Assembly (NCBI GenBank): GCA_019915015.1
Contig: JAHBBC010000002.1
Location: forward strand, 1,550,001-1,614,000
Reading direction: 5' to 3'
DNA from: Auriscalpium vulgare
Taxonomy: Eukaryota; Basidiomycota; Agaricomycetes; Russulales; Auriscalpiaceae
DNA length: 64,000 bases
The position numbers were made by a program, and so were the translations under genes. A model generated the notes under the pieces. The model had not been told where the DNA came from. It did not search any database and saw only the letters and a program-made list of their open reading frames with translations. Positions 10,821 to 22,000 of the stretch are shown piece after piece; position 1 is the first letter of the stretch, and every line of letters starts with the position of its first letter.

Positions 10821-11502
10821 CGAATGCGTATGTAAAGGAGTATTCGCGAGGCATAGGCTGGGGGACGCGTCCGGTCACAGTTTCCGAATGCGGCGACGCG
10901 TATATCTCGTAATATACTGGGTTAAGGGAGTTAACTGATGGAATTCGCGCGCGGCGACGCGGGTGGCGTTTGTTTACAGATGTTTTCTGCCAGCCGCCTT
11001 AGAGAGGTTCGCGCGTCCCACTCACTCTGCCAACTTCGCTGGAAAAGGAAATTATCTGATGTAAATACATTCACGTCATCCCGGATCTCATCTCCTCTTC
11101 AAAACCATCGCCCTAGGATATCACAGCGAACCTCGGCGAGGCGGTGGGTAGGAGCCTGATCTTTGCCCTGCGGTTTGAGCTCAAGAGCAATGACATCATT
11201 TCGGGTTTTAAATGCAATTTAATAGCCGGAATGACGTCATCATCTCTTGCTAGCAATCGTGCTGTTCTATACGCTCTGCTGTTCTATACGCTCAATCCTA
11301 GTAATATTACTGTGTGTGTGGAATGCTTTATAGGCAACAATATGTGTACAGTGAGTGTATCATCCCGAGTAGACGTGAGGCTGGTGAGGGAGCTGAAAGC
11401 GCGAGTGGACAAAGCGTGGGAGTGAATTTCCAAAAAAAGGCGACACAGACTGTCGTTGCATGGGTCGAAAAAAAGCTGGATGTAGATGACATAAGCAACG
11501 AT
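10821..11502. other. No gene recognised
   Basis: This is the former upstream region of the DUF6589 gene and downstream region of the eIF4E remnant. No ORF, RNA gene or repeat could be supported. Confidence 0.5.
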
Positions 11503-11920
11503 TCATAGGAATCGTAATGGAGTATACATGCCGTTGTTGGACTTGTACTCCATGATGGTTGATGTGGGTAGGTGCAGCACATGTCGTATCGTGTCTCTAC
11601 AGACATCACATGTCAGAACACCCCATTGCTGGTGGCCGGAAGTGACACCTACTGTATGTGATCTCGGACCTTCTGCTCCGCCTTGATGCGGTTCCATATA
11701 CTCACAATGACCTCGCTCTGCCGCACACTGATTGTGCACCTGCAGATTTTGGACCACTCCTCCTCCTTCGCCGCACGATCCTTCGCATCCTTCGCGCCCG
11801 CTCTGCCGCCGCTCTGCTAGCTCTTTGCGCCATCCACCTTACTCCCAGCTGTGTTGCCCGGCGCAAACTGGTTGCCCACAATTGCGAGCACAAGGTCTTC
11901 CCAAATTGGCAATGGTCAGT
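11503..11920 (-). pseudogene. eIF4E (cap-binding translation factor) C-terminal fragment
   Basis: Leftward reading gives WEDLVLAIVGNQF, then CTISVRQSEVIVSIWNRI, then DTIRHVLHLP and STIMEYKSNN, in the order of the C-terminal half of eIF4E. eIF4E binds the mRNA cap and recruits eIF4G. A frame-keeping intron fits at 11597-11652, and another intron is needed near 11745-11830. I could not find the N-terminal half with the cap-binding tryptophans upstream, and changes such as IRHVLHL for the usual IRRVLNL suggest relaxed constraint. It is therefore called a gene fragment. A distant upstream exon cannot be ruled out. Confidence 0.65.
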
Positions 11921-14864
11921 CCCGCATTCATTGATCTCAAGTTGATGTGATCTTTAGATTTACTTTCCTATACTCACAAGGACATGAAGCTATAACATTC
12001 GCATGTGGAAGGCCTTGTAGCCTGTCACTGACAGGAAAGGTGCGTGTTTTTAGCGGCCGCTGCACGCGCTGATGGGCACCCACAGGTAGTAGGGCGGTAA
12101 TGTGTCAGATACCAGATCCCTAGAGCGCTGGTGAGGGTACCTTGATATGTGCAAGTGAGTGTCAGGGTCCCGAAGACAATCGGAGTGCGGCTCCAACGAG
12201 TGTGGGGAGGTGTGCGATCAAAGGTGCTGGTCGGAAGGTGCGATCAAAGGTGCTGGTTGGAAGGTGCGATCGAAGGTGCTGGTCGGAAGGTGTGATCGGT
12301 CAGAGAATCGTCAACGAGGGGTTGGAAGCGAGGACTCGTGCTGCAAGTGACCTGGAGCGGCCGCACACTGTGTGTATGACCGTCGAAGAAGATATGAAAA
12401 GCGTGGCTCCGATGTGTGATGTGCAAGATGGTTGGAACAACGACGACGAGTGCAGGCAAAGGTGCTGAACCATTCCGATCCCGTGAGTGTTCGGAGGCGC
12501 AGATGCAACAGTCAGAATGTGTGGACGAGTGGTGCGAGTGGTGCGATCAAGGCTGCGACCGCTGCAAGACGACAGAAGCAAGACTGCGATCTCCGAGGTT
12601 GAAAGACGGTCGGAGCAACACTGGGTCGTGCAGACAACAACACTGAACCGTAGCACGCATGCGATTGGGCTCGGCCTCAAGACTCGACTCCGCGTGGGGC
12701 GTGCTAAACACAGTATAAGCTATCCGACTACATCAGTTTCAGTCGCTGGCAGGTACAGCTACTCAATGAATAGGTATCCCCGGCTTCAGTGGCGTGCAGC
12801 TAGGATACAGTTATGACAGGAGAAAGGGGCCCAGAGGTAACGTGGGCAGAAGGACATCAGTCTCAACGCAGGACGCTAATAGATTACTGTACAATAGAGT
12901 AGATTAAGTCAGAGTTCAAAGATGACTGTAAGTATATAAGTCGTGTACTGACAGCAACGTGCATCATCAATACAACGTGTTTCTTTTTCTTTTCTTCTCC
13001 TCGCCTCGTCGTCTCTTTGTCTTCTCTTCAAGTCTCCCGCAAGTAAAGTAGTTGCTAGACGACTATAAGAATCGACAACGCGACGAGTCACGAGCGCGTC
13101 AGGCTTCTTGAGTGCCAACAGCGCGCCCACAGAACCATACACGCGCGATGCACTTGAGCCGTCGGCGCCTCGCCCATCTCTCTCTTGAGCCAGTCACCAG
13201 GAGGAAACCTCCTAACGACTGAGCTCTCGCTCAGGCCTTGCACCTACGGGCGTGATCACATCTCCTCGCCCTCCACTCCTTCCGTGCTACGGAGGAGGTC
13301 TGTCAACATGGGGAAACCCCGTAATGACAGGACAACACACCTTTGGTTCCTCCCTGGGCTCGTCTCTCATCCGTCCTACCCCGAATCTCGAGACTCACCT
13401 GTCAGAGGCGTCTCAATAGTGGATGTGTGTGGCACACGCAAATGATCATAAATTGGGCTAAAGACGGACATCATGCAACACAACAGAGAAAGGGAATTGA
13501 ACAAGAAGCTAGCAAAAGGACATGAGAGTTAAGAGAGACCAGGAGGAACTTGAAGCTGGCACCGACCCGGTGATACGCCCCCAGCGCGGGTGGCTTCTGT
13601 TTTCGCATTTTTGGCACATTCTATTGCCTCAACATCGACTATCGCAACACATCGCGCTCGCAGTTCCAGCCAAGACGCTAGCACACTTGTAGCAACACAG
13701 GCCTATACTCCTTGACGTCTCCATTGATTCTCTACCATCCAGGCCACGCAGGACGATTGCACAAGTCCCCAAGTCATGTGTACACGCCCCCCAAGTCACC
13801 AAGACGTTCTGAGCCAGCCATTAGCATTCTGTGCGCACGTCGCAATGTCTCGCGCATACATCCCCTTGTTGCCCTCAGCTCTACACATGTTGCACTCGCC
13901 TCCCACCTCGTTCCCAGAGCGTCCTAGCGTTGCGCAGCCCCTCGACACGTCACCCACAGGTCCCAGGGTCCGGTCTAGATGCAGTGTCTCAGAGCAATGT
14001 TCCGGTTTGATGGTTTCCGATACGTCGCGATCCGCATATCTCGGAGTTTCACATGGAGATAGCACAGCCTTGCTGTTCCGATACGTCGCGATGCTTGTTT
14101 CTGATTGGATACGCCTTCTAGAATGTCTCACTATCCCCATACTTACCAGATGACTCACAGTAGCCACAGAGACATGTTTCCCGTGTATATCTGTTGGTAG
14201 CTAGGTCACTGAATATCAGACAACTTCTCCCCTCCAGAGTCAACGTCTCAAACCTTTGCAACATCGTTTTATCGCGTTCAACATCGACCTCGACCTTCAA
14301 CTTCGCAGCGCCCAAGATTATAGCCTTCACCTTTGCAGAGCCCACGTTTACAAGCCTTCAACTTCGCAGAGCACATTGTTTTCACCTCGTCCAGCGTTAT
14401 CGCGTTACGTCACGACCTTCGTATCACCTTGTCCCCTTGTCCCCTCGTCCTCGCCTTTGTTCCCCCATCGTCTCAGCCCTCCAGCAAGGTATTCTCAAGC
14501 TCGCTACACATCACAACGTCCTGTTCCGCACCAGCAGTGTCGACTTCCATCCCAGATCACCTTGTCCATCGTCCTATCGCCCTCCAAGTCACCTAGCGAC
14601 TTCCCCCCAGCGTTCACGCCTCTCCCCGAGTCATCTGTAGGTCCTGGGACGCGCCCCCAACCTGTTACTAGCACCGCTCGAGCCAGCAGGAGTTGGTTTT
14701 GTGGTTTGTTTTGCCATCTGACCGCCTGTGCGCCGAGATAGGTCATCACCGGCGGGGTGCATTGTCATCAGGCGGTTGGCCGTCACCAAAACAATCTCGT
14801 CGCGCCCAGCTACCCTTCCAAATCACAAAGTGCCAGGGTACAGCGGGGGCACAGGCGACGAGCT
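11921..14864. other. Poorly coding stretch with small repeats
   Basis: No recognisable gene. It contains the 26-base tandem array below, short perfect hairpins near 13199-13213 (aggaggaaacctcct) and 13310-13320, a pyrimidine-rich stretch with an LTR-like look around 12935-13060 (TATATAAG then TTTCTTTTTC), and three loose copies of a roughly 31-base unit (ccttcaacttcgcag type) at about 14290-14380. Confidence 0.5.
12212..12299 (+). repeat. 26-base tandem repeat, about 3.4 copies
   Basis: Units start gtgcgatcaaaggtgctggt at 12212, 12238 and 12264 with one or two substitutions each. A partial fourth starts at 12290. Confidence 0.85.
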
Positions 14865-15140
14865 CTACGAGGACTGCACCGACCGGCACCCGCCATAAAG
14901 TTGGTCAAGGATGGTGCTGATGCGGACGTGCGTACCGGATGGCGGCTGTATGTCGATGAGAACGAGCTGTGGGATGCACGTTGTGGCTGCAAGGCAGACA
15001 GTGGGATGTCGGCGAAGAGAGACATCGTAAATTGGCCCCGGATGGTCTGAGACCCCCGGCTCGACGTTGCGGATTTGCATGACGTTGGCCTCAATTTTTG
15101 GAATGCTGGATGTAGTCGGGCTCAGGCGCGCATGGTTCAT
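14865..15140 (-). CDS. Hypothetical protein, 91 residues, not recognised
   Basis: The ORF starts at the ATG at 15140. The product is rich in Pro and Ile with a plain globular composition (for example HPGPIYDVSLRRHP and VRISTILDQLYGG). No domain, signal peptide or membrane segment was recognised. It could be an isolated exon of the neighbouring leftward ORF or chance. Confidence 0.25.
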   Translation of the reverse strand: MNHARLSPTTSSIPKIEANVMQIRNVEPGVSDHPGPIYDVSLRRHPTVCLAATTCIPQLVLIDIQPPSGTHVRISTILDQLYGGCRSVQSS

Positions 15141-15160
15141 ACAGAGCTCAGAGCGACGTA

Positions 15161-15592
15161 TCAAAGCCTATTGTGCCTTGCCAGTAGACCACCAAAAAAG
15201 TGATTGGCAAAACCTGGCGAAGAAATGATAGGTCAACAGAGTCGCATGGACAGCAGCAAGTCACGGCACTCACTCTCTAACCAATAAATTGCCATGGTTT
15301 TGGGCTTGACATTGTCCCCACGCCACCGCAAGAACGCCAGCAAGTCATTGCTCAGGTCCGGCAGCCTCTGAGGATCCAGGCTAAATCCTGATTGCAGTAT
15401 GTCAGCACACTGCGACGCACGCACTTTGTATATCCGTAGGTGCCCTGCAACAGCTTCCTGAATGTTGACTTGCTTCGCCCCCAGACGTTCTTGTAGTCGG
15501 CTCCTTGACTGTATTAGACTGCGGGATCGTCTTGGCGACACAGACGAATGTTCGGCCGATGTACTTGCTGGTAGTGGGCCGGTGCTAAGCAC
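15161..15592 (-). CDS. Hypothetical leftward ORF with a possible intron, not recognised
   Basis: An open frame from about 15592 reads LPDLSNDLLAFLRWRGDN and KTMAIYWLES. A GTGAGT donor and CAG acceptor would remove 15214-15274 and join it in frame to SFANHFFGGLLARHN and a stop at 15161. The splice fit makes it better than chance, but no family was recognised and no start codon is certain. Confidence 0.3.
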
Positions 15593-15945
15593 GGCAGGTA
15601 CGATTCCATTTCTAATGGTTTGTAAATATCATCATGTAGTCAATCTTAGTACACCCTACCACATGTGGGTGCCCATCATCGCTGTGCAAGAACTTGCTCA
15701 GCAACATTGTGCATTGCTCCGTGAAACATGGACCAACCATGCCTCAATCGCCAGGTATTGATCAAGGGCACGGTCTGCAGTTCAATTTCTAATAGAAACA
15801 CTTATATGTATTTCACTCTAGGTAGTACGTTGGCTAGAGCTCAGACATGACATAATTTCTGGATGCACGAATGAGGTGACAGACTTAGAGGCTTTCAAAA
15901 GCCTACAGGAATAGTCTATAGGATACGTATTGATGTATTTATTGT
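15593..15945. other. No gene recognised
   Basis: AT-richer DNA between the hypothetical ORF and Gypsy-1. Its last bases CAATG (15946-15950) are the left target duplication of Gypsy-1. Confidence 0.5.
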
Positions 15946-15950
15946 CAATG

Positions 15951-16246
15951 TGTAATGAGATCGCTCCCTGTATCTTACGGCTCACGCGCAATGAATCGAA
16001 CCCACGTATAGGGACGTGGGGGATGGATTCGCTAGTGCGTGGGTGGATGTAGTTTACAAGGAGTGATGCCCACTCGACGACGTCGAGCGGGCTCTAACTA
16101 CGATCCTCCACGTGACCACTGATCCGTGGTTGATCCGCCCCGCGGATCAACCGGCCCATCTCCCCGGCCCGAGCTTTACAGGCGCCAGCCTGCGCGTTCG
16201 TTCGACTTGTCACCATCGCACTAGTGCGATGGCCGTCTACCTTACA
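15951..16246 (-). repeat. Gypsy-1 3' LTR
   Basis: Same length and, by eye, same sequence as 26628-26923. CCACGTGACC lies at 16108-16117 and the 20-base palindrome at 16213-16232. Confidence 0.95.
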
Positions 16247-16260
16247 CCCTCCCCCTGGGG
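16247..16260 (-). other. Gypsy-1 polypurine tract
   Basis: Leftward the strand reads CCAGGGGGAGGG against the 3' LTR. The 11-mer CCCTCCCCCTG on the + strand is repeated at about 16336-16346, so there may be a second tract. Confidence 0.7.
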
Positions 16261-16379
16261 ATCGATATCGATCCCCCAGTACACAGTCCGGAGGCTGCAG
16301 AATATGATTTTCTTGTGACCGCGGGATCCTGTTCGACCCTCCCCCTGTCGCGCGTCCACACCGTCGCCAGCCGTGCCAC

Positions 16380-18955
16380 CTAGTAGAGGACGCTGGGCAC
16401 CGGGCTTTGCGCCTCGTCTTCCTCCATGTGTTCAACATGGAGGATGGGCGAGGCGGGGTCCCCGGGCGTGTGTTCAACACTCACCGGAGATCCTGGGCTC
16501 GGCGTCGCGGGCTCGTCGTGGATGTCCATAGGCGACGCGGCGTGTTCGACGGGCGTGGAGGCGCTCGTTGGGGAGGCAGGCACGGTCACCGGCGCAGTAC
16601 CTCCCGCCGGCAGAGGTGCAGATGCCCCGGTACTCGTACTGGGCGTTGACGCAGGGGCGTTGGCGGGTGGATCGACGAAGGGCCCGTACATCCCATCCAT
16701 TTCTTCCATGGTGGGGTGTGCGGGCCATTCGCTCTGGTCGAACGCGCCGCGCTCGTAGGAGCGGTTCCGGCGGCAGTGAGCGTACGCCTCCATCTGCCGT
16801 ACTTGGAACCTCGACACCCCTGAGCTGATCAGGTGCGTGACGATCTCCTCGTACGTGATGTTGCGCGCGTCACCCGTGTAGTGGTGCTCGCCCGTAGCGG
16901 GGACGCCGGTGTGGAACGGAGTCCCAAGTCCCTGCGCGATGCGCTCAGAGAGTCGTGGGATCGAGAGGAGCTCGATCGCTCGCTGTACGAAGCGATATCG
17001 GGCCGCTCGTCCCTGGTCGCTCCCTCTGACTGGAGCAAGCCGCCTGAGGTAGAGGAACGCCCTCACGTAGAACAGTGAGGGCGTCTCGCCACGGGGCTCG
17101 ACTCCCGAGGGGACTTGGGTCGGGTTTGCCTCCCAGAATGCCAGCCAGGTCTGCTCGCTGTCTGATGGCAGCGGGGTCCTGAGGTGGGGGCGCGGACGTT
17201 GGGTCGCGTTCGCAGGCGGCGCTTCTGCGCCGGTTGCGTCGGCGTAGCTGGGCGGTGCGGCCACACTGCTCGTGCTCGGCGCGGGCTGCGCATTGACTCT
17301 CGTCGATGCGGCGCTCGCGGTCGTGCGCGTGCTTCGCGTCCCCGTCGTCGCGGGTGCGGCGGGGCGCGCACTGCCTGCATGAGCCGGTGCGTCGTTCGAT
17401 ATCGAACGCGTACTGGCGGTGCTGCGTGGGGCCGCGTTCGCTGTCGAACGTGCACCACTTTCTCCTCTCCCTATACTGCCGCTTGGCGCCGCGTTCGCCG
17501 TCGAATGCGCGCCACTCGTCTCTCGAGGTGGCGGTGGAGGTTCGTGCGCTCGGCACGCGGTGTCGAGTTCACCCTGCGCACCATGTCGCGCAGGTCCTCC
17601 GTGCTGTGCCAGCTCGTCAGCGCGCGCTCGAAGAGGGCGTCGAGGAGCTCGATGGCGCCCTGGATGCCATCGCGCTGGAGGTAGCCCGTCACGGGGTCGT
17701 AGGTGGGTAGAGGGGGCGGCGGAGGGTTGGTGTTGTACGCGGGCGGCGGTGCTGCGAACGGGTTGCTCCACGGCGCGGGGTGGCCCGCCACCTGCAGCAC
17801 GCCCTGGTGCAGGAGCTCGGCGTTCGCCATGAGCTCCTGCGTGGACGCAGGGATGGGCTGAGGCGGGGGCGCCGGCGCTGGAGTTCCCCAGGCTTGCGCG
17901 GGTTCTCCCCAAGCAGCCTGGTGCTCCGTCGCACGCCGTTCGCGCATGTGCTCGCGCTTCTGCCGCTTGAGCGCGTTGTTGTAGTCGCGGCGCGCCTGCT
18001 TCGCGGCCGCCTCGCGCTCGTCCTCTGAGTCGCGACCGTCGCTGCTGCCCGACCAGTCGAACGTCCGCTTGGCGGGCGTCTCGAGGGGCGGGCCTGCAGT
18101 CGGCGCGGGGCCTGTACGGCGCGAGGTGCCGGCGGCGGGTGCGGTGCGTGCGGGGGGCGCGGTGCTCGCAGCGCCCCGCGCAGAGTCAGTCGGTGACCGG
18201 GCAAGCGGCCTCTGTGCCGGTTGCCGGGATGCCGAGTTCCCCGACGCGCGCGAATTCGATGTCGAATTCGCGGGCGCGGAGGGGGCGGGTGCTGGTGGGT
18301 TGGCGCGAGGCGCGGTCGATGTCGACGGCGCGTCGCGTGCGGGGTGAGGTGACGGCGGCGGTTGGGCTGCGACCATGTCGCGCAGCTCCTGCAGCTGCCG
18401 GCGTATGTCGCTGAGAGGGGGCGGTGCGGACGGCGCGGGCGGTGCGGGCGGCGCGGAGAGTTCCGCGACGCGGCGCTCAGCGGCGAGCAGGCGCAACTCC
18501 GCGTCGGCGAGTTGCTCGCGCAGCGTGATGTTGAGCTCGCGGGCGTTGTCGCGCTCCTCGCGGATGCGGCGGAGGTCGGCGCGCAGCGTCTCGCGCGCGT
18601 CGCGGTCGCGGGCTGCCTGTCGCATGCGCCCCTGCTCCAGGGCGGCTTCTACGTCCTCGCGCCCTGACGCGATGCCGTCGCGGACATGTCTCATGTACAT
18701 GTCGTCGCAGGGGCACGTCAGGTGGCGGAGGCACTCGCGTTCGAGGTCCCACACGAAGGGGACGTTGGCTCCGTCGGGTTCGACGTCCATCGCCTCCTCC
18801 GCGGGTTCCGTGTGGCTCGACGCACCCGCGACGTCGTTTGTCGCGGTGGCGTCCGAGCTCTGGGTGGCCGCCGTAGGCGGGTGCCCAGGTCTCGGGTCGT
18901 TGAGGTGGTCAGGGGGTCGCGGTGGGTCGCTGAGGCTGCGTGCGCGTGGGGTCAT
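16380..18955 (-). CDS. Gypsy-1 ORF3: accessory protein downstream of integrase, in two overlapping frames
   Basis: The first frame (ATG at 18955, stop at 17471) holds a Cys pair CPCDDMY, then a long Arg/Glu-rich coiled coil (roughly residues 85-180), then a Pro/Ala/Ser-rich linker and a conserved-looking LLDALFERALTSWHS block. Around 17520-17560 the sense passes to a second frame ending at 16380. That frame contains a compact segment with WLAFWEANPTQVPSG and LFYVRAFLYLRRLAPV and a Ser/Thr/Pro/acidic tail. The product would be about 850 residues if the frames are joined by frameshifting or if one base is missing. I know no family for it. It lies in sense orientation where some LTR elements carry envelope-like genes, but no signal peptide or membrane segment is visible. 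Confidence 0.6.
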
Positions 18956-19099
18956 GTTAAGTGGAGGTGGCGGGGGAGCGGTGAAGTCGGAGGCGCCCGC
19001 TGGCGTCTCTTTAAGCTTCCTGCTTCCCGCTTACCTCAGCTGATATGACCCACGGTGCCTGCGGCTTCGTGATCTCGATCGTCGAGCGCCTGATGTGGC

Positions 19100-22000
19100 T
19101 CAACTCCGCTGGCGGCGACGACCGCGTGGCGGTCGCTTTCCTCCCATCCCTCCATCTTTGCGTGGCAGTGACCCTGGGTCACTTACCCCGCGAAGCTGGA
19201 GGTATCCGTCGAGAGCCTCGAGGTCCTTACAGGTCTCGAGGCTCTCCCACGTGTGGTCTCCAAGCGACCATCGCACCTCGAGCTCGAGGGCATCGCCATT
19301 CCAGCGATGCCCGACGATCTCGTCTACGTACCATTCGTCCGCGTCAGGCTGCCCGAAGTCGTAGAAGCGCCTCGCTTCTCGACTCGGGAACAGCCTGGCG
19401 TCGTTGGCTACGTGCCTCCGGAGCAGGGATGCGTGGAACGTCGGGTGTATCCGCCGTGCCCGCAGCTCCTCAGGGAGCTCGATCTTATAGTTCGAGCTCT
19501 CTGGCCTTGCCTCAAGGACTTGGTAAGGTCCCACGTATTTCGGCAGGAGCTTCTGGGCCCTCCCCTTGGGCAAGTTCAGGTTCTTGGTGCTCAGATACAC
19601 CAAGTCCCCGACCTTGTACTCGTCCTCGGCCCTGCGACGCTTATTGGCCTGGAACGTCTGGTTCACCCGACTTTCCAGGATGGCGTCGTGTGCCACGGCG
19701 AGGTCGGCGATCGCTCGCTTCGCGAACGCGTCGACCCCGCCGTACACAGTGCTGGGGATGGACGGGCCGAACGCCCGCGGGATGTACCCGTAGTTCAGCT
19801 CGAATGGCGCGAACCCTGTCGTGGCGTTGGAGCTCGAATTCATGGCGAACTCGACCATCGGCAGTTTGCTACGCCAATCGCGCTGGTCGGGGGCGACCAT
19901 GCTGCGTAGCATCTGGCCGATGGTGCGATTTGCCCTCTCCGTTGCGCCATCCGTCTGTGGATGGAACGACGTGGACATGAGCAACTTCGTCCCGAGCAGA
20001 CGGTGAAGTTCACGCCAGAACGTGGATGTGAACTTAACGTCGCGGTCGGAGACGATCGTGCGGGGCACTCCGTGCAGTCGTACTATCTCTTTGAGATAGA
20101 CGTCCGCGAGCGCTACTGCGCTGGTGGTCGTTCGTACTGGCACTAAGTGCACCATTGAGGTCAGGCGACATATGACTACCCATAGGTAGTCATACCCGTC
20201 TTCCTCGGGGAATGGGCCCGTGAAGTCCATTCCTATCGACTCCCATGGTTGCGCAGGGATGGGCATCGGGTGCAGCAGTCCTGCGGGGGCCATGTTCCCG
20301 GGCTTCGATGTCTGGCAAATCCCACAGGATTTGCAGAACTCGTCGATGTCCAGCCCCATGCGTGGCCACCAAAACCATCGGCGCACGTACTCCGATGTTC
20401 TCTGCGTCCCCAGGTGTCCCAATGTTCGATGAGCGGCGTCCGTGATTATTTCGCGGAGCTTGCGCTTTTCGAACATGGCATCAGGGACGCATAGCACTCG
20501 GTTCCCCGCTCGGGACGTCGAGTACCATGCGCCCTTTTCCTGCTCGAACGCGGTGAATTCGCTAGGCGAATTCACCACTTTAGAGAAGAACGCGTCCGTC
20601 GCGTAACCGGCGGTGAGGGGCGTCGTCCAGTCCCCTTCGGTGGCGATGCGCTCGGGTAGGGAGGGTCCCTCCCCTAGGGCATCGCGTACCTGTGGTGCGG
20701 GAGGTGGGCTGTCCGACGACCTCGCCGGCGCCTGCTTCTTTCGTCGCGCGGCGGTGGGCTGGGGACTTGCGGCTACTATCGGCGCTGGGGCCGCATGTTG
20801 CCGCATCTCCCTTGCCACTCGGTCCCGCTCGGCGTCGCGCTCGCGTAGCTTCATTGCGCGCAGTTCAAGGATGCGCGTCGGCGGCAGGTCGTCCATGTCG
20901 GGGTCGAGTGCCGCGTCAATCGTCACGTACTCTGTGCCGGGGACGTCGGGTGGTAGGGACGCGTAGTACCTGGACAACGCGTCCGCCACTTTGTTCTGAA
21001 TTCCCTCGACGTACTTGATCTCTGTATCGTACTTCGAAAGGAATTCAGCCCACCGTGTCTGCCGAGGCGACAAGTCCTTCTGCTTCTGGAAGAACTCGAG
21101 CGCCTTGTGGTCGGTGACGACGGTGAACCGGCGCCCTATGAGCTTGTCCGACCACTTCGATAGCGCTTCCAGAATCGCTATCGTCTCGTGCTCGAACGTG
21201 CGGTAGTTCCGCTGTGCCTCGGTGAACCGTTTGGACATCAGCCCGGCGGGTCGGCACGTCTTCCAATCTGCGCCCTGGCCATACATTGCGCCGACTCCTA
21301 CTGTGGAGGCGTCGCATATGACCCAGATCGTCTCGCCGGTGCGAGGGTCGATCGGGCGCAATATGGGCACCTTACACACCAGTGCTTTGATAGTTTCGAA
21401 GCACGAGGTGTGTATTGCCCGCCATTGGAATGCCCGGCCGTTCCGTGTCATCCCCGATAATACGGAGGTGTATGCGGACAGGTCGGGCAGGAACTGGGAC
21501 AGATATTGCACCAATCCCAGGAATTGGAGCACTTCGTTCATGTTCGAAGGCGTGGGCCAATTCCTGACTTTGGACATTTTGTCGGTGTCGGCGTGGAGTC
21601 CTCGGTCGTCTACGACGTGCCCGAGGCAATCCATACGTGCGGAGTACAGGTCACACTTTTCCTTGCTAAGGAAAAGGTGATTCTTCCGCAGCGTATCGAA
21701 CACGATTCCTAGGTGCTCTTCATGCTCTTCGACTTCGTCGGAGAATATGAAGATGTCATCCAGGTATACGTGTACGAACAGACCGATGCAGTCCCTCAGG
21801 ATAGCAGTCATGAGCCTCTGGAATGTGGCAGGGGCGTTGCAGTCCCCTTGCTGCATTACGTGGCTCACCTTCGTCCCATATATCGTGGCGAAGGCGGTTT
21901 TCCAGACGTCGTCTGGCTCGACGCGGATTTGTTCGTACGCGTCACTCATATCGATCTTAGAACGATAGGTGGCGCGCGCGACGTCCATCCTGATCTGGTC

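Noticed and set aside
11190..11245. Possible third SINE body (AGCCGGAATGACGTCATC).
   Set aside because: Only about 16 bases resemble the body and no tRNA-like head with A and B boxes was found.
12212..12299. Short direct repeats considered as a CRISPR array.
   Set aside because: Units are contiguous with no spacers, in a eukaryotic genome; a plain minisatellite.
12935..13060. Possible solo LTR (TATATAAG, then a pyrimidine-rich stretch).
   Set aside because: No matching second copy, no TG...CA borders with target duplication.
14194..14741. Overlapping rightward ORFs of 148 and 161 codons.
   Set aside because: Ser/Pro/Arg-rich products of pyrimidine-rich DNA in several frames at once; no conserved motif.
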